Below are positions 1-12,452 of a stretch of 64,000 bases of DNA, in pieces. The DNA lies in assembly GCA_947179485.1 (NCBI GenBank), contig OX359247.1, positions 39,160,801 to 39,224,800 of the forward strand, given 5' to 3'. Every line of letters starts with the position of its first letter. Position 1 is the stretch's first letter. A program made the translations under genes and the position numbers. Source of the stretch: Allacma fusca. Lineage: Eukaryota > Arthropoda > Collembola > Symphypleona > Sminthuridae. The notes under the pieces are model-generated. The model ran no database searches. It was not told the DNA's origin and worked only from the letters and a program-made list of their open reading frames with translations.

Positions 1-2637
1 TTGTGTGCGGGGTGCCAGTTTATTCGCATAATTAAGCATGACCATGCAGTTAGAGAAAACTGGTATTGGCCAAGTTTCGAGAGACAGGAGCGACGTTCGT
101 GTATTTATGTGTACTCACGAGCAAAACATAAATGTACAATCCTAAAAGAAAGACAGAACCAGAGAAAATTTAAGGAAAATGAGGGTGTAGGCGGGCTTTT
201 GGCTAGTAATTTCCACATTTCCCGAGTCCTGACTTGTGGTTGAAGTTCTGTCTCCCAATTTGGCAGTTTTTACTCAGAGGTTTTAAATTTAAATGAAGAA
301 AACCCACTAGTAAACGGATGAGAAGTAAATCAACGAGTCTTAATTATCAATTATGTATAGATGTTTGTAGCAAGCTTACTTAAAAAAATACACCCCCGCC
401 TTTCCACTCCCACTATCTCACTTGCCCATTCTGACCTTAGCTCCTCCTGACCTAGCCAATCAACTCGGAGACAACTTAACAAAGATTCGCTTCCACCTTC
501 CTGAGGTTTTCCTCCAAGATAATGTTGTAGGTTTGAAGAGCTTAAGAATGTACCCATACATAGATACATGTAGTGCTAATTAGTACACTAAAGTGACAAT
601 GGAAATGAGCAATGAAAAACAGAATCAGGAAACGTTGCAAACTTACAATTAGCGCATTTTATAAAATATATACTGTGTACATGAATTGTGAAATCTAGAA
701 AGTATCAGTTCGCAGAATCATATTACTGGCGGATAACCTGATCCATATCTTTAATTCCTTATTGTACCAACAACAGGATATTAATATTTTACAAAGTGTA
801 AACAATAGAGCCATGTTATGTAGGAAGTTCGAATCATAAAATATGCAGGGAACCTCCGACAGAACGAAAGATGATGCAGCATTTTTGTACGTAAAATAAT
901 ATTTAGAAAGCACAAGACGAATGTGAGCGAAAATTGATTTTTAGGAGGAAATAAAATATGTACTGACACAGGCTCGGGTCACATAGACTATGCAACTTAG
1001 TATAAAGTAAGGTAGGGGGGAAGATTGAATTTTTCCTCTGGCATTGCGTGTGGAAAGAAAATAGGAATGCGAGATAGTTACATTAAAAGCGAGCCGTCTC
1101 AGGCCATGACAAGTTAATCCATTGGATTTTTATTCGTAAGAAAGGAAATCTCTTGGGTCAAGCAGAACAGTTGCTTTTTCTTAAGATCTTCGTCGAAAAC
1201 GGAAAGCTACACATTAGACTGTGCTAGGTCTCGATCCTAGGGAACTAACAGATTTGAAATGGTTGATTCGGAGACAGTATAAAGCAAGATAAATGGTCCG
1301 GATAGTTTCCTCCGTCTAACTTTTCGAGCTCCCCGTCTCAAATGACAAAGTTCCACTGATGCTTGTTGTATAAACCTGGGTTTTGCAATTCGAATCGTTC
1401 CCTGAATTTCCAATGAAAAATGCTATCATGTAGTCTAGTTTATTACAAAATATGAGGGGAGGATAACTTGTGAAGCAACTTTCAGTTTATGAATCTTACG
1501 ATAAAAATGTGCCGTATTTGCAGCTTAAGAAAACTAACGGAAACTGATATGAGTTTGTGTGTACTTACGTTGGCTGGGGTTGGTTTCATCTCCTAATCAT
1601 CACTGTGGGACCCTCCATTTTATTCTGGAAGCAACTTATCCTACGCCGTGTATTGGCAACAAGTAAACGGGGAAAGTCAACGCTTTGATGGATGACTGCC
1701 TTGGGATCTCCATAACATAGTATTTGCAAGTCGCTCGGCAATTTTCAATACAGATAATTACTGACTCGGCTTTTGAAAGAATTATGTATAGGGGCACTCA
1801 TAGTAATAGTGTATATGCCTATAAAATACTAAATAGTTTACGCTTATAAGCATCAAATATTTATTAACGGACAATTTTGCCTAACATACAAAGCGATTTG
1901 TGAATTCCGCACTGCACTTCCATAAAATATGTTTTAATGCTGAAATCATTTCAGAGGAGCTTATAACTTACGAGTGCGACTGGACTAATATTACTACAGT
2001 CCGCCACTTTGCCAAAATGCTTGAATACTAAACATCCCGATGATGCTATTATATGTACGTAGGTACTGGCAATATTTTATATTTCATGTATTTAAAGAAT
2101 TATCCACAAAATTAAGGAAATTTTCAACCGGACATTTCATGAAAGTTGTTATTATGCAAAAACCAAATAATTTGAATGCGTCAGCGAAACGGTTGGTCTA
2201 AGATGTCATTTGCTTTAGAATAATTATTGCTATTATTCAAATATGTGTATTATATAACAGATCGCCTTTCGAGGTCAGCGTTATATTCTATAATTTAGGG
2301 AATTTAATTGCAAATAATACTCACATTATGTAATCGAGACTCTTAAGTAATTACGTCTTCAAATGTTTGAATTTGCTGGCCTGAAGTCGGAGATAACAAG
2401 GGTTATTCCCGAACAATATTTTTATAAACCTAGATGCTCACCACACCTGTAGAATTATTACAATAACTTAACCATCAAACGAAAAATAAAACATTTCTCA
2501 ATATATGTGCTAGTAAGTAGCTGTAAGATTCTTCATGTCCTTGGATAATTGTGTAATTTGAAAGTAAAGTTCATATTAATTTTAAAAACTAGACTACCTA
2601 CAATAATTATCAATTCGTCGTTTACGTGTGACAAACT
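1..2637. other. Intergenic, no gene seen
   Basis: AT-rich sequence with only short scattered reading frames. None has splice-site support, coding-like base composition or a recognisable motif. It lies downstream of the minus-strand TECR gene and probably includes its 3' UTR near 2.3-2.6 kb. I could not pick a convincing AATAAA signal on the minus strand close to the stop codon. Confidence 0.6.
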
Positions 2638-4264
2638 TTAAAGCAAGAATGGAATGATGGCCTTGCGACCACGTGGATACTTCTCAAATTCTTTCTTGTA
2701 ATTACGATGTTTGCCCAAAGCCCAAACAGACATTTGATACAATCCAGCAAGAGTAAACAAGCCAGCTGGAAAGATAAAAACATACTGTAATGTACCTTTT
2801 TTAAATCAATGGTTATTAAATCTTGCATGCCTAACTGCAAGCAAGGACAATACGGCAAGGTAAGGTTTCCCGCAAGCTGGTAAATGTAACGCTATGTAAG
2901 TAATGTAAAACATAATCAAGTAATTGCAACTACTTACCGGGCAAACATTGAGTCATAATAGTAAATGCGAGCCAGGAGTAGAACTCATAGGTGTAATTGG
3001 GACAAGAAACATATTTGAAGAGAGCGGTCAAAGGGTTTGAATTAGGGTAAGGGATCTTCCTCTCGTTAGTTCCTGGCGGACGCAAATCACGGAGCAGAAG
3101 GTGAATACTCAAATTACCCAGCTCAGACAGCTGTGGGGAAAAACAGTCAACAGTGCATAAACGTGTGAAATCGTACACCATTTGATTCCATGACATTTCT
3201 TGCACAACCAGCAATATCGATAGAAGACACATGAATGCTTAAGAAATTACCAGAAAGAAGCCCAACGAAATGTACACCTGTGTGCAGCAAGGAGCTGTGT
3301 ACAAAGGATGGTTAACATGATAAGCAACATATCCCGCAAATCCCCAGTAGTAACCGCAATTCTTGAACAAATTTTGCAAGGGCATAGTCTGGTGAGAGAA
3401 TCGATGCACAAATACAGTTTCCAACAACCGCTTCACATAATGAAGTGCCCAACATGCAGCAGCATAGCTGAAACCAACAAAGTTGACATAATAAAAATAT
3501 CTTAATTGCCAGTGTATAAAAATGCTCGAATGTTCTTCAAACTTACTGAACAACTTGAGCATAGGGCTTGGAAGCAGCTCCCTCACCGTAGAAAATGTAC
3601 GGACGTGAGTAAAACCACAAGTACACAAACAAAGGCCCTGCATATTCAGCCAAAAACACTGTCGACCATCCAATCTGGGGGCCTAGGTCCTTCAAGTAGA
3701 CTTTAGAGCCACTTTTCAACCCAACCTTAACCACAGAGTCACTGTCCTTCAAAGGCTTTCCTCTAGCTTCCAAACGGAGCATTTGCCGACCGGCATAAGG
3801 TCCCTTCTTGGCTTCATGGATTTGATTTTTAATATCCAGGATCGTTGCGGAATCTGGGATCTAAAAATTAGGTCCATCAATTAATTCAATAATTTTTCCT
3901 ACGTAAATTCACAGCAGTCATTCCGCAATATATCACTTACCGACGAAATATTCGTGATGTGTTTCCCACTCGAACCGACCACTTCAATCTGTCAACAGTA
4001 CAGCAAAATTATTCACAAATAGTTTTGTACAAGGGATCTACGGAAGCTCAATAAAAAAACATTCCGATTCTGTCTTTAAGCTTTAAATTCCCTAACAGCC
4101 ATCAATTTAAATCAGAAAACTAAAAGTATCTAAATCTACATTCTAGGTCTACATCTGTTTTGAAGAATACTACACATTTGAAAAAGTACCTTCACAGTAT
4201 CCTATGAAAAGTATCCTTCACAACCCTTAATTTAATTCATCCCTTGCTATGACTCACCTCCATC
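2638..4264 (-). CDS. TECR: Very-long-chain enoyl-CoA reductase (trans-2-enoyl-CoA reductase)
   Basis: The product is the last enzyme of the microsomal fatty-acid elongation cycle: it reduces trans-2-enoyl-CoA to acyl-CoA with NADPH in the ER membrane. Six coding exons on the minus strand: 4264-4259, 3988-3941, 3860-3547, 3467-3251, 3130-2938 and 2765-2638 (stop TAA 2640-2638). All junctions are GT-AG and all phases agree, giving 301 aa (human TECR is 308). The N-terminal third is the ubiquitin-like part (residues about 1-80). Then come YLKDLGPQIGW and FLAEYAGPLFVYLWFYSRP, the strongly conserved HYVKRLLETVFVHRFSH block, NCGYYWGFAGYVAYHVNHPLY, LGNLSIHLLLRDLRPPG and SCPNYTYEFYSW. The last holds the tyrosine of the steroid 5-alpha-reductase-type fold. 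The protein ends in KAIIPFLL, like the human protein. The start ATG (preceded by gataag) adds only Met-Glu before a 270-bp intron. I see no damage; all introns are shorter than 300 bp. Confidence 0.95.
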
Positions 4265-4929
4265 TTATCGAATTCACTCTCAAGTTTTAGTCTTATCCTC
4301 GCTCAAGATCTTCCAGACACCGCAATCTGAAATATAAATTAAAATTCATAGGTTATCCTCCTGCCTTTAAATTCCAGTACACGCCATTATCTTCCTCAAT
4401 AATCACCATCAACTCAGTTCGAAATTTGACAAAATACCAACGAACCTATACACGTCCGGCCAAAGCAGGAATGAATTTAAGTAAGCCAAATGAAAGATTC
4501 TAACTGTAGGGAAATGAGACCATTGGAAATGACGTTGACTTCAACGAAAGAAAACCAGTTTTTGTTTTTCTCTCACACTCAGTTAGATATCATGAGTCCT
4601 GACAGTAGTATTACAGCTTTAATATCCACAAAATCATCCCTAAAGTGCTATAACGCATATCAGAAGTCACACTAAAAATTCTCAATTAAAATACTGTTCC
4701 CACCGTTCCTAACTACACTCCTAATCAGCTAACAAGCTCCGATTCAAAAAATTTCACATTCCCATCCTTCAATAATTTTTTAATCTTGGATAAATGAACT
4801 ACTAGAACTTTCTACCTCTACATGCGATACTTCTCCGGGATCCGATAAAAAATAACTGATCCTTGAAGGACTTTCAACTTAACAACAGCACTATAGCTCA
4901 GTCCTCAAAAATTCTTTAAAATTCTTACC
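4265..4929 (-). other. Probable spliced 5' UTR of TECR
   Basis: Directly upstream of the TECR ATG, the minus strand has a good acceptor (pyrimidine-rich tract then cag) that starts a UTR exon at 4326 and runs to the ATG at 4264. Further upstream a clean donor (AAAGG|gtaaga) ends a possible non-coding first exon at 4929. The intervening 4327-4928 would be a 5' UTR intron and shows no coding signal. This is inferred from splice motifs only. Confidence 0.4.
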
Positions 4930-7160
4930 CTTTGAACAAGCCTTTGCGTGCCGGTTGACAGTGTTGTTCCTGGCAGTTTACTAATTATAGGATTAAACAG
5001 TATTTACTGTAAAAAAAATACTGACAGTTTACGTGTTCAGATCGTGATTTGATGATCACATTCGGAAAATCCAACTCAGTTTATTCTGTTCCATGCGAAT
5101 AATGCCGAGTAACTATATGCACGCGTATACAACCGCAATAAAAAGTGCTACGATGGGAGACGGATAAACATACATTCACATACACGTAGTATGTACTCTA
5201 ATGCTAAGCTTTTAAGCAGCGTCACTGGTCACATCACCCTTCTTCTTGAAAAGAGCACTGGTAGTAAAGACCATAGCCCTTTAAACAACTAGAAGAAAAA
5301 AACCATTCCTATTGTGGATATACACTGGTCCTTTATGAGAAACGGTTCCCTCAGTTCCGTATAGTTTTGCAGCTCAATGGTTTAGCAGTGTGTGCCCAAC
5401 TTTACCTTTATAAGTCCTTGTCATTGATGCGTCTCTTTGGCATTCGCAATCGTGCCAGAAAGGGCTCATACCGTATTTCAAAAATTTGCACTTGACAATG
5501 ATACCTATATGGGACGAACTGGTATTAAAGGACACTGCAGAAAAAGCTAGCGCTCCTTTCGCAACCACAACTGCCATATGACAGGTACGTGGGTTCAATT
5601 ATAGTAAAAATTGGACTAAGAAAGTCATAATTTAACTCACTATTAACTAACGCGCTATTATGTGATGTAAAAAATTGTTTTTGTGTTTCTTTAAAAAGTT
5701 AGTATTTGTCTATGTATGCAGGCTCTACCTTCGAGTTTCTGTAAATGTGTACTTGCAAGTGTGTGCGCGGGGCCTTATTTAATTATCTGAGGATAATTTT
5801 ATGGCTCCAGTCCCTTCATAAAAAAACAATGAACTTCTTACTTTTTACTTAATTTGTCCGTACACAAAATTTAAATTTCCTGGTGTCATTGTTTCGGGAT
5901 TTATTGTGGCGACAGACGTGCAGACACCCCGACATCTGAAATAATAGGGTCTTTCAGCTTCTCTTCGCCCCTAAAAACTTTGTTTGAGGAAGATCCCAAT
6001 GCGTTTTGGTTAGTTACGCTTGAATTGGTTGATACATTTCAACACTCTTCTCGTGGTAATTATGAGCGGTTTAAGTTTGGTGTAATCACGCTACATTCAC
6101 AAACAAAACTTGAGGAGTTGTAGGACAATCAAATAATAGCATGATAACCCAGACCTTTTAATATTGTACTACATCACATTCTAAAGATTAACATTCGGTA
6201 TAATCCAGTAGTCTAATTGAAAGATGTACGTGGGAAGACTAGCGCTGTGGGGGTTGGAGTTTTTGTAAAAGTCATGGTAATGTCGTAATGTGGGTATAAA
6301 ACTTGGTAATTTTCAAAAATTAGCCATAAAATACGGGGAAAAAAATCAAAAGCCGAATTATGATAACTGACCCTAACATTCACAATCTTTCAAGGTTAGA
6401 TCGTTCCATGGAATAAAACCTTCAAGAAAATCTATAAAAAACATCAATCCCAATGGAATTATTTTTCACCATATTTGAAGTCCTTTGTCAGATTTACTTG
6501 GAAAAATTTGATTTTTAATCATCAAAGTTTGGATTTTCACTGTTTTTCAAAGTTTAGGACCTAGAAAAAATCCCCCACAACATTACATTAACCACAATAA
6601 AAATTATTTCCATACGGATTTTCCAAAGTTCTTCAAAGAAGGAAACAATCAATATAAAAATTAGGATCCAATAATTAACTAAATATTATTCCCTGATAAA
6701 GCATTACATATACGAATACGCTGAAAGTATAAATGCGGGAAATAATTCCTTCGCCATTCCATGTTTTTAATTAAATGTAAAAAAAATGTAATAGCTTCTG
6801 ATCTGTGTAAACACAATTTCCTCATTGCTTAAATAAAACCTTGGTAAACACTGTCGGGGACTTACTGACTGCAACTCCTCAAAGCCGACACTATATGCCT
6901 ATCCAAAACAGTTAAATCTATATGTATGTATATGCATATGCGTGACATACGCCGAGTCCTAGGAGCCCTTTCGCGCCTTTAAACTTTTGAATTTTTTCTC
7001 TGGCGGTCCCACAATCCCGCATTGCTAATTCCATCTAGAATAGTCTACAGCATCCCTTAATGCTGCTAAAGGTAAAATTTGCGGAGAAACTCTTGTAGGA
7101 TCTCGAATAGTAGCAGACTGTGTTGTACAGGAGCTATAGCACAGGATTGAAACGGAGTAG
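4930..7160. other. Intergenic between divergent TECR and DNAJB genes
   Basis: About 2.2 kb of AT-rich DNA between the head of the minus-strand TECR gene and the upstream region of the plus-strand DNAJB gene. It holds only short random frames. Both promoters probably lie near the ends of this stretch. I could not recognise a transposon or an RNA gene. Confidence 0.5.
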
Positions 7161-7194
7161 CGGTAAGGTTCAGTGACGCTTGTTGTGCGATGCG

Positions 7195-7207
7195 GAAGGT
7201 TCAGTGA
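7195..7207. promoter_or_regulatory. Imperfect heat-shock element and direct repeat
   Basis: The bases read GAA-gg-TTC-ag-TGA, a three-unit heat-shock element with one mismatch. It overlaps the second copy of a 12-base direct repeat, aaggttcagtga (7165-7176 and 7196-7207). It lies 63 bases upstream of the perfect element at 7270-7287, so it may act as a secondary HSF site. Confidence 0.45.
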
Positions 7208-7269
7208 TAGTAGCTCCGCCCTCTCCCTCTTATCGTCCAATCCCCGAGCATTGGAACACATCCAGTCCA

Positions 7270-7287
7270 TTCTCGAACGTTCTAGAA
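7270..7287. promoter_or_regulatory. Perfect four-unit heat-shock element (HSF binding site)
   Basis: The sequence TTC-tc-GAA-cg-TTC-ta-GAA is four perfect alternating inverted pentamers, the consensus site for trimeric heat-shock factor. It lies about 760 bases upstream of the ATG of a DnaJ/Hsp40 gene, a classic heat-inducible class. Candidate TATAAATA boxes follow at 7395-7402 and 7449-7456. This supports heat-stress control of that gene and a 5' UTR of roughly 0.55-0.7 kb. Confidence 0.8.
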
Positions 7288-7394
7288 GGCCTGCCTCTCA
7301 CGTTAACGTAATTCCATGGAGATTCTTCAGCTGAACTCAGTTTCTTGTCGTAAATCGACGTGTGAACTTGTTACTCTGCTCAGTTGTAAACATT

Positions 7395-7456
7395 TATAAA
7401 TATTTGTAAACTTTGTAAACTCTGCAGTATAGTTACTCTGCGCATAACTATAAATA
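7395..7456 (+). promoter_or_regulatory. Candidate core promoter of DNAJB
   Basis: Two exact TATAAATA strings (7395-7402 and 7449-7456) lie 110-180 bases downstream of the perfect heat-shock element, in the direction of the DnaJ gene. A TCAGTT initiator-like string also occurs at about 7379. Transcription would start near 7425 or 7480. TATA-like strings are common in AT-rich DNA, so which one is used, if either, is unknown. Confidence 0.35.
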
Positions 7457-8044
7457 CTTATATCTGTAGATACTTTAAATACGGAAATTTATTCCAATTG
7501 AGCTCCGCTGTGCAAAGCCCTAGAAATTATTTCTCTTTTCGGGAGGAATACAATCCGACACATACTTTAGTAAATAGAACCTACTGACCGCCGTAATAAT
7601 AATAATTACAGCACCAGAAAGAATTTGAAAAAGTGAGTGAATAGGATATTTATTTGGATACTTAAATTTTTGACGTCTTAATTTTGTATATATTGGGGGA
7701 TCGGGAAAGAGAGCGTAAAAATAATAATAGAATTTAAGGAATTCCTTGAGGGTATATATTTTTGAATGGTAGAATATGTGATTGGTCATTCCACCAGTAG
7801 GATTATTTTATTGTGGGAATTTGTGTTGACATTTGTAATAAATAAAACAGCTGTTGCTGACAGTCTTATTTTATTGGAAGTGCCCGAGTATGATGGGGCG
7901 TTAAAGTAAAAGTATAGAGTAGGGTAGAGAGGGTAGAGGGGCTTTGTTATGGTTGTGATATATGGATTTAGATGACTTGATTAATTAGAGAACTTGAATA
8001 AAGATGGGTTTCTTGGTAAATATTACAGTAGTTTGATCGAAGAC

Positions 8045-11000
8045 ATGGGTAAAGACTACTACAAGATCCTGGGGATCCCCCGGAGTGCCACGGATGACGA
8101 GATTAAGAAGGCATACCGGAAATTGGCACTGAAGTTCCACCCGGACAAGAACAAGAGTCCACAGGCAGAGGAGCAGTTCAAGTTGGTCGCCGAGGCTTAT
8201 GAAATTTTGAGTGATAAGAAGAAGAAGGAAGTGTACGATCAGTATGGGGAGGATGGTTTGAAGAACGGAGCCACTGCTGGAGGTGGTGGCGGACCCGGAA
8301 ATACCTTCCACTATACTTTCCATGGAGACCCAAGGCAGACCTTTGCTCAATTCTTTGGTACCTCAGACCCTTTTGCCAGCTTCTTCAACATTGGTGGCAT
8401 GGGGGGATCACTCTTTGATGACGATGACAATGAGAACGGTCAAGGGTTCATCAATTTCGGTGGTCCTAGTTTTGGTGGCTTGCCGAACATGGGACGACGC
8501 ACTCAGAGTTTCAACGTACATGGGAGTCCGAGCAAATCCAGGGATTTTGCTAACTCTCAAGACTCTGCCATTGAACATGATCTATATGTTAGTTTGGAAG
8601 ACATTGATAAGGGTTGTACAAAGAAGATGAAGATTTCAAGGAATGTTATCGGAGCAGATGGGACACGGCGGAAGGAAGATAAAGTCCTCACCATCAGCGT
8701 CAAGCCTGGATGGAAGGCCGGGACGAAAATTACTTTCCCCCGTGAAGGTGACCAAACAACGGGGAAAATTCCAGCGGATATTGTTTTCATTATACGTGAC
8801 AAGCCCAATCCAACCTACAAGAGAGAAAACTCAGACATCCGCTACACTGCCAAGATCAGCTTAAAGGAGGTAAGCATCTAAAATTGGTTCAAGCATGCAT
8901 CGTATGCACACGTGTAGGTGTGATTTCGTCGGGGATGGTGTTTAAATATTCTTTCTCCCGTCGTTTTACTTTTAAAATGCATATTTAACAGTAGCAAATC
9001 ATATGCCACACTCCTCTTGACCTATCATGATCATTCCTTGTTGGTCTGATTCCTAAGTACGGATCCTTGTTTTTTTTTTCTACTCAAATCTGAGTAGTTT
9101 AATCTCCTGTTTATCAAGTCCCCACCACAAATGTCCGAATGTTCGTCACTTCCCCCATGATTACATATCACAATATATCACCTCCTTTTACGAAGTGACC
9201 ATTGAACCCATGACTAATACATGCACAACGTTGTGGAGGTAAAGCTTAAAGGGTTGATTGAACGTAAAATAGGTTTAGAAAATTTCTATTTACATTTCGT
9301 CGGTTCATCAGTTGAGAAATCCTGAACTGTGTACAGAGAATCTCTTGAACAGGGTTTACACCCACTGTATTGGAAATTGCAGCTTTGGGGTACTTGAACC
9401 AGAACCAACTTATTTGCAGTACAATTCACAGTTTCCGCTTACATATTCCAAGCAAACATGCAACCTGTCACATTCAGTTACTCTAATTTTTCCACTTTTA
9501 AAAATAATACTTCGTTTTTTCTTGACTAGCTCTTCTTTTTTTTTAAATGTGCCCAAGCTACCGACGGAGAGTGGGGAAGAAGATGAAGTGCAGTAATTTA
9601 GGGAATTATAGCCGCCTTTCCTCTAGGAAAGATATATCATTACTCATCTCATGTGAGATTATTGGCAATATGCTCAGTCTTCGCGGTCTTTATTGATGAG
9701 AAGTGGTGCCCTGTGATACAAAAAAATTTGGTTCTCCACACCAGCGTAGGTGTCATTAAGTAGGAGGCATTAAATATTAAATCTCGTTTCGTAAATTCTC
9801 TTCCCTTCCTCTAACTCTCACTGACTTGCCAGACCACAGTTTCTTAAAAAGGAACGCCACACAGTAAACAAGACTATTATAATTCCAATGTACTCTCAAT
9901 TAGAGTACGATTACCTTGTAAAAAGGTTTCCGATGACCATATTTTAAATCAGATGTATGCATTACCTGTCCGTACATACCTTTCTTTCGAGTCCCTATAG
10001 TGTTGTAACACTATAGCCCTCTAAAATATGAGGAACCAAAAATTTAAGGTTTTACTATGTATTTAGGCGTTGTTGTTGCTGCTGCTCTTGCTGGTGTTGC
10101 AACTTTTCAGACATCTCAAGCAGTATATATTGTTGGTATCCATCCACAAAATGGCGAAGAGAGTGTCTATGAAATTATTTAAACGGCTGGAGGTCATTAT
10201 AACCAAACAAACCTTTATCTTTGTAGCTCCACCATTACTGTGCATAGAACTTGTTTATACCAAACAGAATAGGTCAAAGTGAATTTTGTGAACAAGTTTG
10301 TAATGTTGAAAATATGTACATACATTTCTCCATAATCCTCACTTTCAAGTTCTCTTTTTTAAAGCTAATTACGAAATGGAATTCAACTAAAGGTAAAATA
10401 CAGAAGCTGGTGCAAGTTTAATTATTATTGTACAGATATCTATAAGATGCAATCGCACAACAAGATTAGAAGCCTGAACTGCAAATGATAAGTATACATA
10501 TGCATAACAAAAAATGATAAAGGAAGGGAGAAAGATAACAGATACAAGTGTAAAGACTTTGCTAAATTGGGAGGGAGACCTAAAGCAAAGCTAAACAAGG
10601 TATCAAGCGAGGTTGCATCTCCGAACCTTTTTTTTGGCAGCTGTACTTGTGAGTGGGTGCATGAAAATCCTTTTGTAAATGATATTCTTCACTAGCACAT
10701 ATCCGCAGTCATGTTTATGTGACGAAAATACAAATATTAGTATATTCCTCAACGTAACAGTCCTGGAACGTCTATCCTCCGCAAATTACGTGTATTCTCA
10801 TATTGCAAAATACAGATATAAATATCTACTTATAATAAGTAAGGAGTATTTTTAACGGAAAAAAATTAACGAGTCATCCATTATGAAATTTGTGCATGTC
10901 TCCTTCCCAAAGTTGTTTTACTGAACGGAAAGAAAAACTAGAACAGTTTGTATAAAGGTAATTTGAAAGTTACGTTACAATTCCCCAACTTATTCATGGG

Positions 11001-12412
11001 GAAGGAATATTTTCTGCCTGTCCACGTATGTATGTATGTAGGCAGCTACATTGCCTCGGCATGCAGTTTACTCTATTTTGCAAAAACAATATCAAGGTTA
11101 TGCTACATCGGTCATCAATATTTAATGGTTTTAATGGGATTGTACCGGGTTTATTTATATGGGACATTTTGTCATTCCATTTGCTATACATATAGACAAT
11201 GTCAAGCAGGCCTGTCTCCCGTTTTATTATCCTTTTTAGTCAAAGGTCGTTGTTTCTATTTGAGTAAGTGGTAGCTTACTGGGACATGACAAGCCATTAT
11301 TAAGATTGTAAATTATTAGTAGCATCGTCATGAAAATTGATTTTTTCACTGTAATTCAGTGTGGAAACACCTGGCCGGCAGATAATTTACGTAGGAGCTA
11401 GGAGGTTGGCAATTTGTATCGATTTTCCTTGAGTTATTATTTGTAGAGCACCTGCATGTTTGGACACTACTGGTATTATTGTTCCATTATAGTCTCACCA
11501 CGGGGATGGATCGATATGGGTAACCTGATTGGATATTGGGATTGGGCATTCAATATTTTTGCAAACTTGACATTCGCTTTGTAAGTGTAAGTGCTGTGCA
11601 GAGTTTGTTGTTAGTGAGGGCCAAATGAATTTTTTAGTAATGCACAGTAGCTAAAATGTTTTCCTTGAGAGATCTCAAGTGTGCCTATGGAGATAAGAAG
11701 TAAGTTGACTAATTGTAAACTATGTGCATACATAGATACATACGTGCATACAGATAGCTCTCTTCCTCTGACAACTTACTTAGACACCCGTTCCGCTTTC
11801 TGAATTATTAGCGTAGGTAGGTATGATGAAGGTAGGCAGATAAGATACAAAGATAAGACGGTATGTATGTACATTTCAAATGAACACTTTTGGTTTTTAA
11901 ATAGTAGGTTTAAAATATGCATGGTAATCCGTTTCTGTTTGCCATTGAATTAGTGAAGATGTTTTGAGGTCTTCGTGCACATAGTCACTTGTGTTTGTCT
12001 ATTAATTTGACATTGACCCGTTTCTAAAAATTGCAACTGGTCTCAATATGATGAGCACACACATCGAGCTGGCTTCAAGACGGTGGTGAAACAGTTTGTA
12101 AGTTGTATGGTTTCTATTGCTGCCACATTTTCTCCAAGTCGCTATCTTTGGGATATTTCTCATGCTGTCTCCCTTTGGTCTCCTCGCAAAATGCAATGCA
12201 GTGCTTATACTCTCATTTCATATTATGTTTTTGCTGTGCTGGTTGTGTATCTCTCCTCTGACCTCAATCTGTATATTGTTGGTGGGGTTTGTTTTCGGGT
12301 TGGCATGCCGTTCCACACGGAGGTATCATTTATTTTAGTGGTTATGACGGATTTATGGTGACAGAGCTTTTCGAGATTTAAAGGCTACTTAGGATTACCT
12401 TTTCATATGTAA

Positions 12413-12452
<40 letters not shown>

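Noticed and set aside
7994..8044. N-terminal extension of the DnaJ frame
   Set aside because: It has no [12 protein letters not shown] at 8045 is the conserved family start.
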